Shown: one piece after another, positions 23,018-31,925 of the stretch
How the letters are laid out: each line of letters begins with the position of its first letter
Numbering within the stretch: the first letter of the stretch is position 1
NCBI GenBank assembly: GCA_022315425.1
Contig: JAIUPT010000013.1
Location: forward strand, 496,001 to 560,000
Length of the DNA stretch: 64,000 nt
Direction of reading: 5' to 3'
From: Pseudevernia furfuracea
Lineage: Eukaryota > Ascomycota > Lecanoromycetes > Lecanorales > Parmeliaceae
The notes under the pieces: model-generated
Told to the model about the DNA's origin: nothing
Databases searched by the model: none
What the model saw: the letters and a program-made list of their open reading frames with translations, nothing else
Translations under genes and position numbers: made by a program

Positions 23018-24153
23018 GTGGAGACGACAACATCGCCAGTTTGGAAACTTGATATATGGCAATGATGTATGTTTTATGCCGCTTTTACAGTATTTCAGCG
23101 GCATAGGACAGGATTAGGGATTACATGAACATGTACAGCACATCGGTACACCTAAGGGAAATACGAACAGGTGCCTCACTGCTAAGGGTCGTAGAAAGTG
23201 ATTTCTGATATGTTTCTGTTCAGGGCAGGTTCAGTAAGGCTAATTTGTAGGACAAGCAAAAATCTGCTGTTTTTGGAAACATCATATTTCACAGACCCAC
23301 AAGCGACCAGACAGAAATCATCATAAACGTTGCACGAATCTAAGGCATTAGGAGGTGCGAGGCCAATGAAGGTATGGTACTCGGACTGTGGGAGATGTCC
23401 CTCTTACTCCATCCCATCATTACTTCCCTCCCTCAAAAATCCCGAAAGAAACAGAACACATTAGATGAACCCAAGCTCCAGTGACCCGATTTCGCCTCAC
23501 ACATCCCATACGAGGTGCTCATTGTCTTCCGGGCTCGAACGCTCGGGGCTCGTGCTTCTGGCAAGCGTCAAGCTTAGACCATTGCGCTACTGCCCAATGC
23601 TCGCACCTTGAACACCTCATCTGTTTAGTTGTGTCCAAATGACGCCTTGGCAGCTCCCACAACATCCAAACTTCGGGGCTTCTTCCTCTTACCCCACAAG
23701 AACCACGCTGTTCGGAACCTTTTCCTCCTAAGTTGTTTCTGGGTTCAAGCCCATTGGCAAAGCCGGGTAGTTCTAGTGTGCTGTACTCGTTCATCAAGAT
23801 CAAATGCCCCATCAACAGCATGACAATTGTCCCCAGAAAATCCCTCAAAGTGGATTACAAAGCTCCTGGGCATTGCAATGTATACTTCTGAGACTTGAAC
23901 GAGGCACCTCTCGGGTCTCGGGGGAAAACGTCTAGTAGTCCTCATGGTAACGGTAAAGCTCGATCATTTTGCTCTTCGAGGCCGTTGAAAAAAAGATGGA
24001 GTCTGTCAGGATCGGTGCCGCAGTGAAAAGGCTGTAGCATGCTCTTGATGTATAGAGTCAGGAGGCTCGAGCTGTATTATATGCCTGCATAACAAATGAG
24101 GTCTCTCGCTCCGGTTTCTGGCTTTCATTCCTTTCGATACGCTTCCTAGGTTG
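23018..24153. other. Intergenic with a tRNA-like element
   Basis: No protein gene is credible. Besides the tRNA-like element at 23513-23608, a further isolated B-box-like string (GGGTTCAAGCCC at about 23741) occurs without a matching A box. Confidence 0.35.
23513..23608 (-). other. tRNA-like element with Pol III A and B boxes
   Basis: On the minus strand TAGCGCAATGG matches the internal A box and GCGTTCGAGCC resembles the B box, 38 nt apart, close to tRNA spacing. The outer ends AGGTGC..GCATTG and CAATG.AGCACCT can pair. The anticodon and T stems do not pair well and I find no standard acceptor stem, so it is not a confident tRNA; it may be a tRNA pseudogene or the head of a SINE. Confidence 0.3.
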
Positions 24154-24657
24154 TCATGGTCTGTTCGCACTGTAATCTTGCTTTATCGCGGACACCGCAA
24201 TTAGATGGTTGATCTCCGGCCCCTGATTGAAAAGCGCATGGGCCAACACTCGGGCGTCAAGAGCACCAGGCTTTCCATTGGCGCTGCGAGCATCTGTTAA
24301 AACGACCGCAGCATCCTCCTTATAGGCCGAGCACGCACCCGGAAAAGTACCGCGGTCCCCCGAATGACCAACGCGCCATCTTGGTCTTGCATTAGCCTCT
24401 GTCACGGCTTCAATGGTCTCACTAGAGGCAGTATCGATACTGTCGGCAGGCCAAAGAAATGAGTAAAGGCCATGCCTTACATTTTTGAAGAGACTTGGTT
24501 TCGAGGCGCCCTGGCCTCTGACTTGTTGTACAGTCCAGGAGGTGCTCGGTACCCTCTTACTCGTGATCGTTCCAGGATCGTCTGCTGAGATCGGATAATT
24601 TGGAGAGATGTCGGCGGCTTTGATAATCACATTACACCGTGTAAGTATGTCCGACAC
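24154..24657 (-). pseudogene. Beta-lactamase-like serine hydrolase, C-terminal fragment
   Basis: A 167-codon open frame without an ATG. Its second half (RVGHSGDRGTFPGACSAY, then AAVVLTDARSANG and ARVLAHALFNQ) resembles the end of the catalytic domain of fungal beta-lactamase/transpeptidase-like proteins, including the HSG triad-like motif. The SxxK and YxN motifs expected upstream are not seen; the preceding DNA (24699-25059) is broken into short frames. Either the gene is eroded or upstream exons are unrecognisable to me. Confidence 0.35.
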
Positions 24658-25102
24658 GCACGTCTATATGTATCCAGAACCGCCAAATGCCTTTTTCATT
24701 ACGGTGACCAGAAGTGGAGGATCGAGCTATTCCCAAAAGGTCGAAAATGGCTCTCATACACTGGGCCCAGGATCTGCAATTGTATAGGGAAATCATAGAC
24801 GCCGCAACGGCGTCGATACAGTTTTTTCATGCCATTCTTGTAGTGGGGCAGAACCAAAACAATTAACGTCTGACGGTTATACTTTGTATGCTCTGCGACC
24901 TGTTTGGGCGCTCTTGGCATAGCAAGCAAAGCCAGCGCAATATCGACATATACCATGCCGCACCCGACTCATTCTCTCACTACTCAATGGGTCACGGCAT
25001 ATCAGCGACGCCATGCCTTGGGGGCAATCGGTAGCCCCTGAGCCTTGCATCCTTCTCACTCATCCGAGACAATTCGGACTCGGGCGGCATCACGTTGCCA
25101 TC

Positions 25103-25469
25103 TCAATCCATTCCGTTTTCCTCTTTCCACCTTTTTAGATATGCTTCTCCACTTAGTGCGCCCTTCGGTTCTCCTTCAAACCGTCCTTTCGTAGGCTCCA
25201 TCTTCCTCGTAACAAACGGTGTGAGCTGGGACAGCGAATCAGCAAGTCTCTGCGAACCCTAAACCACCAAGATTGCGTACCTTGCAGTTTTTCAATTGGT
25301 CTGGTACGACGTACGTCCGGACTTTACGCCATTCAATTACGTAGCCTCCATGCTTGGTATGCCGACCCATTGCCCCTGTGCCTGTGCCTTTGTAGAAGCC
25401 ATTGCTGACTTGCTTAGTCGTAAGCGGTAGGCGCCTGCCTCTGCCGTACAAAGCCGCTGTAGGTTTCAT
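25103..25469 (-). CDS. mrpl27: Mitochondrial large-subunit ribosomal protein mL41 (L27 family)
   Basis: Structural protein of the mitochondrial 54S subunit. Exons (minus) 25469-25281 and 25225-25103 join in phase 0 to 103 aa, the usual size. Exon 1 gives MKPTAALYGRGRRLPLTTKQ and the family signature GFYKGTGTGAMGRHTKHGGY; exon 2 gives LTPFVTRKMEPTKGRFEG and ends ENGMD. The intron is 55 bp with GTACGC donor and CCCAG acceptor. It is divergent from UTP14, with start codons 267 bp apart. The N-terminus is basic, as for a mitochondrial protein. Confidence 0.9.
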
Positions 25470-25736
25470 GATGAACGCTAGTTTTGCGTGACCGCAAGCT
25501 GCTTAAATGTTGATAGGAAGGCTGTGGAAAAGCTCGAAAAAAGGCGACAAAGGGTCACTGGTACTAGCGCATATCTTTCAGCCCTACGAGTATCTCGCGG
25601 GAAAAGTTTCCCTCCACAAAGAGCCTCTCAAGCTGAGACAAGTCGAAAGCTTTCAGTCACCCTTTGACTCGTCTTTTTGTTTATTATGGCGCAAGAAGAG
25701 TAAAAAACTCGGAGTGACCTTTCCAGCTTTCACGAA
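25470..25736. promoter_or_regulatory. Bidirectional promoter mL41 / UTP14
   Basis: 267 bp separate the start codons of two ribosome-related genes. The interval contains A-runs (AAAAAAGG near 25538) and TTTGACTCG-like sequence but no motif I can name with confidence. Confidence 0.5.
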
Positions 25737-28700
25737 ATGCCTGGAAGACAGTTTACAAGAGCTCCTTCGCTCCAGAAGCCTAAACCTAAGAGGCAAAAGG
25801 CCAAACGCTCCCTAAATGCTCTCGCTATAGCGGAGCAACAGAATCCTACAAAATCTAAAATTCGCCAAAGTCGCCTTGGGAAGTCGGAGCCCGAACCCAC
25901 CAAGCGTAAAAGGCAAGAAAAAGACGACGACGACGAACGTGAAGATGGTGAGGGAGTGGGAAAGAGGCGGAAAGCTGGGGACAAGGATCGGTATGGCAAC
26001 GAAATCGAACATGGGAGTGATAGCAGTGGGAATGAGTGGGTAGTTGGACAAGTTAATAGCGACGACGACAGTGACCTGGACAGTGATGCGGCGATGGGCT
26101 CGAGTGATGAGGAGAGGTTCGAAGGTTTTGGATTTCGAGGTTCTCAAGATAAGACCTTACGCAGAGAAGTTCGATCGAGAAAAGCAGACGCGGAAGTACA
26201 TAATGATGAGCCACGAGACATTGATCTACGTGAGGACGGCGACGAGGCCCTTGGCTCGGATGAAGAAAGTGATGGCTTGGGCAAACATGCTGTCGATTTG
26301 GCTACTATGCTGGATGTCAGTGATGACGATAAGGATCTGCAACCAAACCCAGGTCAATCCAGCGAAAGTCTGCATGGGTCAGAGAGCGACGGAAATTCAG
26401 ACAATGGATCGTCAGTAGAGGACAAAGAGTCTATGCTTTCATACTCAGAAGACGAGGACGATTTTCGAGACTCTGCGAAGCTGGCTTCGTTACAAGCCCT
26501 GGTTACTACTATGAACGAGCAAAACCAGAATACTGGTCGCAGCAAAGCTCCTATTGATGCTCAAGAGTCTGCCACTCCGTCAGAGTTCGGACTAAATTCG
26601 AAGCGCAAGCTCACGATTTCTGATATGATTCCTTCTGTGACGGATCCTGCATTACGAAAGTCGCTCAAAATCCTCGCGGACAATGACCCAAAACCCACCA
26701 GCAAACGTGGTGGGATACTGAAGAAGCTAGATGTCCCTCTTCCTAAGAGGCAACAGGACCGCTTGGATCGAGCTGCTGCCTATGAACAGAGCAAAGAAAC
26801 TCTCAATCGCTGGATAGACACCGTAAAGCATAATCGAAGAGCAGAACACCTTTCTTTCCCCTTGAAAGACCCCAAAGCGACTGCTGCTCCGGGATCGCAG
26901 CGCTTGTTACCTACTTCTGACTCACGGCCTTTGACAGATCTCGAGAGTACCATACAGAATATATTAAAAGATAGCGGCCTAGCGGGCCCTAGTGGCAATT
27001 TTGAGGAAGAACAGGTGCAGGCATTCGAGGAGCTGAAAATGAACAAAATGCCCCTTGAAGAGGTCCAGGCGCGAAGAGCAGAATTGCGGAAGGCCCGGGA
27101 GCTCCTTTTCAGAGAAGAAATCCGTGCGAAGAGAATCAACAAAATCAAGAGCAAATCCTACCGGAAAGTACACCGCAAGGAACGCGAGAGGAACATGCAA
27201 CGAGAGAAGGATGCGCTCACAGCGGCTGGCGTGGATGACTCTGAGAGTGAGAAAGAAAGACAAGACCGGCGACGAGCGGAAGAGAGGATGGGAGCTCGGC
27301 ACCGCGAGAGCAAATGGGCGAAGGCCGTCAAGGATAGTGGGAGGGTCAAGTGGGATGAAGATGTTCGCGGTGGAATGACGGAAATGGCGAGAAGAGGAGA
27401 GGATCTGAGACGAAGAATTGAAGGTAAACCAGTGGCCGAAGATGACGATGGAATGGTTTCATCTGAGTCTGAGTCTGAAAATGAAGACGACATCGAGGAC
27501 GGAGACACCAGGAACAATCGCAAATTCCAAGATCGACTACAGAGACTTAATGAGGATGGCAGTGAACCCGACCCTAAGGACACAGGCTCCAGGCTCGCAT
27601 CGATGGATTTCATGAAGAAAGCAGAGGCACGTCGCAAGACAAGAAATGATGCTGATGTGAAAAGTCTTCGAGGAGACTTCAGCGGTGAGGAAACTCCTAG
27701 CGAAGAAGAGGGTCAAGAAGGCAAAGGGAGAAAGTCATATGGTCCCATGAAGAGCCAGACGTCATCTACAAAAGTTCCTCAATCAAGCCGAAAGGCCGAG
27801 AAGAACGAGTTCGAAGAACGGCCTGGCTCCGACAATGAAGACGAAGAAGGTCGAGATGGAGCAAAAGACGAATACGTCGACATCATGGTCGACAACTCGA
27901 GCGTTCAGGTCAAAGCTCCGGCCAACAAAACGCCATCACTTAGTGACAAACAGAGGAAGAAATCCTACGAAACCCAACAACGCTCTGCACAAGAAGCGAG
28001 CGAGAACCCATGGTTAAGCAGCAGCAAACGAGATTTGAATGCTAGCAGACGGAAAGCCAAAAATCCCGACGTAGACGCCATCATTTCCAATACCCCAGCC
28101 GTAGACCTCGTCGCCAGCCCCGCCGAAAAAGCGAAACCACGCTCAGCTCTCAAAGGAGCACGACAAGCAGAAGCAAATGGTCACAGCGTTCAAAGGTTCC
28201 AAAAACCATCCAAGCCAGCTGTCGTCCTTGACGAGCCTGGCAGCGACAACGAATCCGACGATGCCAAAAACCTCCCCTTCGTCCTTCGCAACCAAGACCT
28301 CGTGCGCAAAGCCTTTGCCGGCGACGAAGTCGTCGCCAACTTCGAGCATGAAAAGCGCGCAACGGTTCAAGACGAAGACGAGAAAATAATCGACGAAACC
28401 CTCCCAGGCTGGGGTTCCTGGACTGGTGCCGGCATTGGCAAGAAAGCCGAAAGACGCAACAAGGGCAAAGTTCTCACCAAGATACCTGGAATAAGGGCGG
28501 AAAAAAGGCAGGATGCGAAGCTGGACAGGGTCATCATTAACGAGAAAAGGGTGAAGAAGAATAGCAAATACTTGGCAAGTAGTTTGCCGCATCCGTTTGA
28601 GACGAGGCAGCAGTATGAGAGGAGTTTGAGGCTGCCGGTGGGGCCGGAGTGGACGACGAAGGAGACATTTCAGGGGATGACGAAGCCGAGAGTTCTGATG

Positions 28701-28742
28701 AAGCCTGGCGTCATCGCTCCTATGAGTAAGCCTATGATTTGA
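25737..28742 (+). CDS. utp14: U3 snoRNP / SSU processome protein Utp14
   Basis: Single-exon gene, 1001 aa. Utp14 is a nucleolar component of the small-subunit processome that activates the Dhr1 helicase in 18S rRNA maturation. The N-terminal third has long acidic Asp/Glu/Ser tracts and basic patches (KPKRQKAKRS). The conserved central part includes IKSKSYRKVHRKERER and RMGARHRESKWAKAVK. The C-terminal hallmark GWGSWTGAGIGKK is followed by LPHPFETRQQYERSLRLPVG and ends near TKPRVLMKPGVIAPM. No intron is needed. The start is the first ATG and gives the usual Lys/Arg-rich N-terminus. Confidence 0.95.
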   Translation: MPGRQFTRAPSLQKPKPKRQKAKRSLNALAIAEQQNPTKSKIRQSRLGKSEPEPTKRKRQEKDDDDEREDGEGVGKRRKAGDKDRYGNEIEHGSDSSGNEWVVGQVNSDDDSDLDSDAAMGSSDEERFEGFGFRGSQDKTLRREVRSRKADAEVHNDEPRDIDLREDGDEALGSDEESDGLGKHAVDLATMLDVSDDDKDLQPNPGQSSESLHGSESDGNSDNGSSVEDKESMLSYSEDEDDFRDSAKLASLQALVTTMNEQNQNTGRSKAPIDAQESATPSEFGLNSKRKLTISDMIPSVTDPALRKSLKILADNDPKPTSKRGGILKKLDVPLPKRQQDRLDRAAAYEQSKETLNRWIDTVKHNRRAEHLSFPLKDPKATAAPGSQRLLPTSDSRPLTDLESTIQNILKDSGLAGPSGNFEEEQVQAFEELKMNKMPLEEVQARRAELRKARELLFREEIRAKRINKIKSKSYRKVHRKERERNMQREKDALTAAGVDDSESEKERQDRRRAEERMGARHRESKWAKAVKDSGRVKWDEDVRGGMTEMARRGEDLRRRIEGKPVAEDDDGMVSSESESENEDDIEDGDTRNNRKFQDRLQRLNEDGSEPDPKDTGSRLASMDFMKKAEARRKTRNDADVKSLRGDFSGEETPSEEEGQEGKGRKSYGPMKSQTSSTKVPQSSRKAEKNEFEERPGSDNEDEEGRDGAKDEYVDIMVDNSSVQVKAPANKTPSLSDKQRKKSYETQQRSAQEASENPWLSSSKRDLNASRRKAKNPDVDAIISNTPAVDLVASPAEKAKPRSALKGARQAEANGHSVQRFQKPSKPAVVLDEPGSDNESDDAKNLPFVLRNQDLVRKAFAGDEVVANFEHEKRATVQDEDEKIIDETLPGWGSWTGAGIGKKAERRNKGKVLTKIPGIRAEKRQDAKLDRVIINEKRVKKNSKYLASSLPHPFETRQQYERSLRLPVGPEWTTKETFQGMTKPRVLMKPGVIAPMSKPMI

Positions 28743-29227
28743 GGAACTGGGGCAATGTAGACGAGGTAACCATCTAGAATTTTGGTATGCAAAGTTGCAA
28801 GCTCAATGTACTTTGGTTTGTTCGATTACAAGATCTCTATGCCAATCGAGGCCGGATTTTGTCAATGTTCTCGCGGCAGCCCACGACGCGTGGATTCATC
28901 TGCCCTTTTAGATATGGGAGATTCGGTCCCTTCGTCAACTCATGCGCAAAAGGCCGTTGAAGACTGCAGGTCAAAGCTGACGTCCAAGTAGACAACTTTA
29001 GTCTCTAGAGATCATTTTCCTGAAATTAAGCCAGGTGCCAACCTCATGGCCATCAAGTCCACTAATTTGGAAGGTCACATTCCCCATGAATCTCCGTTGG
29101 CGAGGATTGTCGACCGATCTGTGTGTTTTCCCAGAGCCAGGGTCTTGAGTGTAGCCCGAAGCATTTTGCTCACTCCAAAGAGAGCTGGCTGCTTATTGTT
29201 GCGTACAGAGTATCCCCTCTTCTCTGT
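28743..29227. other. Convergent 3' flanks, no gene seen
   Basis: The + UTP14 gene and the minus GT71 gene converge here; only short meaningless ORFs are present. Confidence 0.4.
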
Positions 29228-31017
29228 TCAAGTCTGAAACATATTATCCACTTCAGTGGCTTCGATAATCATGTCTTCAATCACTTTTGTCAACCCTGCC
29301 TTTTCAACGCTTTTCACCTTGTCCGCCTGTATATCTGTACAAAATACGCCATGTTTCAAGTACCGCCATCTGGGTTGTTCTGCCCACGTTATGCCTGCCG
29401 GAATATAATCTGTAAGTGTTGCAAAGTCCTTCTGACCGAGTTCCTGATCCAGCCTTTTGTTTTCTCGCAATCCGCCGTTAAGCCAGAATGGGCTCCCCTT
29501 CGAGTCAAGGTGCAAGAGTTGGACGCTGCACATTTCCTTGGCTCCCGCCTCGTAATGGCCCATCATGCCGGTGTAGAAGGGGTTAAAATAGTAGGGTGTG
29601 GAGGTAAGCTCGCAAGCTACGCACATTTTGGAGTCAGCATTGCTTAATTAAGGGCACGCAAACTGGGTTAAAGGTACAGGTCTTGGGAGCAGGAGCAGGT
29701 TTTTGCTCCAGGACTATGTCTTGCCACTCAAGTTTGGTAGAAACAAGGAAAAATGACTCCCAAATGAACGTACCTAACCAAAAAAGCTCTTTATCGCCGA
29801 GTACATGCTTATACACATATTCTCTCGCAGCTCGAGTATTCATCCAGGTTGCAAACATTAAACTCGTAAAGACGCGGGGTTTCTGTTTGTCTGGCACATT
29901 TCGAATTCAGCATTCCCGTTTGCAGATGAAAATCCGAGTAACAAGATGTGTCTGAGGTGTAAAAGGGGTGCTGAAACGGGCACATGTCTCACGACTCAAA
30001 AAGCAGTCTCGAACAGGAAGCAATAAACCAGAAAAGCGCCTCACCCATGAATACAACGCCTGACTCTTGTTGGTGCTCCAGCTTTGCCGTCCAGAATATA
30101 CTTTCCCTAAGCATAGCGCTAGGCTTCCGGTCTTTGAGCACCTTCTTGATCCACTTCAAAGTATCGATCCAGCCGGTGTAGCCTCCTTTAACTGCTCGGT
30201 CATGATAGAAAAGCGTTCCAGTCTGTTTCAAATGGATATCATCGCTAAAGTATGCATCAGGCCTCTGCAAGAAGATGGTATCCGCATCAACGAGTATAGC
30301 CCTTTGGAACCGGCTGGCGAGCATGGCGAACGGCTTCATCACCCAGCCGTTCTCCGTTAAGCTTTCGTTTATTCCAGCAATGGTGTCATCGTAGAAATCG
30401 TAGACGTTCATAATCTGAATATTAGGGGCAAGATCCCCCAAATGCTTCCTGTTTTCCCATGGAAAGTCGTCCTCGCCAGCGTAAAAGATCTCGATTGGGA
30501 GTGTGGACCCAAGTACATTGCGAAGTGTTCGGATGTTCTGCGCAGCAAGGACAAAATCTTTCTGACCTACGCACATGACTATGCCCACTTCTGACTTCAA
30601 TCTGTCTTCCCATGGCAGGTATGTCTTGCTCGAAAGCCTCCACCAACCAAATTCCTGGGTCCGAAAGCCAAAGAAGCTGTCTCGAGGGATGGTAGGATCT
30701 TCGATGATGGCCTCAAGCAGAGTAGAGAGAGCCGTTATGCGCTGGCCCTTCCCTGCAAGATCTGATAACTCTATATCCTGTGCAAGCAAGCTTTCCAGGG
30801 TGGAGGTAGCCTCTTGGGCACTTTGGGAATAGCTGTCTGTGGTCGGTGGCTGGTAATTATGGGTGCCCGACAATGAAATATCAGACGGCTTTTGCTTTCT
30901 GAAGGCATTAAAGCTTGAGGTCCTCGAAGCGAAGTATAATGCAGAGGGAAGGATGAGGGAGACAGCCCCCAAGATCATGGCAAGCTTCCCTCGACTGTTC
31001 CTTCCATCAAGCTTCAT
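29228..31017 (-). CDS. Alpha-mannosyltransferase, GT71 (Mnn1-like)
   Basis: Type II Golgi glycosyltransferase that would add terminal alpha-mannose to glycans of wall and secreted proteins. Exons (minus) 31017-30045, 29890-29774 and 29616-29228 give 492 aa. A signal anchor is at residues 13-31 (LAMILGAVSLILPSALYFA). The catalytic part shows SEVGIVMCVGQKDF, LPIEIFYAGEDD and the metal-binding LVDADTIFL (DxD). After splicing, VVFMDKQKPRVF and FWLACELTSTPYYFNP match the family pattern. Both introns are introner-like elements of different ages, and they flank an exon of only 117 bp. It is divergent from the GH81 glucanase. Confidence 0.9.
29617..29773 (-). repeat. Introner-like element 4, diverged (GT71 intron 2)
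   Basis: 157-bp intron, sense, phase 1. Donor GTACGT; core TTGAGTGGCAAGACATAGTC then GGAGCAAAA; 3' end CTGACTCCAAAATGTGCGTAG-like. The core and end are clearly related to full copies, while the 5' part has drifted. Confidence 0.85.
29891..30044 (-). repeat. Introner-like element 5 (GT71 intron 1)
   Basis: 154-bp intron, sense, phase 1. Starts GTGAGGCGCTTTTCTGG, contains CGAGACTGCTTTTTGAGTCG, GCACCCCTTTTACACC and ends CTGAATTCGAAATGTGCCAG. Compared with element 1 it lacks about 14 bp after the core (the TGCAGGAGCAAATG part) but is otherwise very close. Confidence 0.9.
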
Positions 31018-31925
31018 CTAGCTATGATCTTGCCAGTAGATGGCTCAAGTCATCGACGCACCATACCCTCAAGGCTCGTCTACTTACGGCATCAGTGACT
31101 GCAAGGTCTGGAAGTGCAAGACCTAGATCTCATTCAGGCGATCCGAGTTGATGCTAAAGTATGAAAGATGACAAAAGGCTAGATCAAGGACAGCTGAACC
31201 AATGCACAGCTAGACCGTTCAGTCTCTAAGCACTCTTAAACTTCCATCAAGAAGACTACTCGTACTCCGTATGACGGGCAGCAACTCCAGCCTCGGAAGA
31301 AGACGATCGGGATATTTATTCGCCATAGGGCTGAATAGTTGGCAACAGAAGCAGGCCTGGTCTTCTCAACTCCACCGAGTTGACCATCCACATCTATCTA
31401 CTTCGATTTCCTTGTTGCTTTTACTTATCTCACTTTATACCAGCAATTTCATCCTGCCGCCAGATATCTATATCTCTCCATTCTCATGCTCTAGCGTTCT
31501 TGGCATTCCAGCAGCGCATCCATGAGCTCCTGGAATGTAGTTCTGGTCGGTTGAGTAGGTTCTTGTCTTTCCTACTATGTTTACTCTCCATATGTGCTCA
31601 CGTGGTTCGCGTTGCTCATTCTCCCTGGAATGCGCGATATTCATAGCCTGCTGCGTAAATCCTATGTGTCCTGCTTTATACCAAAACTACAAGCATCTGA
31701 CGAGCATTGATCTTATACATCCATCGATTTCATTCGAAGCATGGAGACGAAGACAATTTAGCTTGTCTGATATTCCTTCGTATCTCACTCATCCAAGAAG
31801 AAGAAAACTCTATGCATTTCCGATAAGGCTCGGCGCCTTGAATCTGAACGAGAAACATTTTTCTGGCCTGTGGCATCTGCTTGATGACTGTTTACAATCA
31901 TCTCTGCTCCACTGCTCTCGCAAAT
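31018..31925. promoter_or_regulatory. Divergent GT71 / GH81 upstream region
   Basis: 908 bp between two wall-related genes. From about 31370 to 31900 the + strand is pyrimidine-rich, as expected for the GH81 promoter and leader. No credible gene. Confidence 0.45.
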
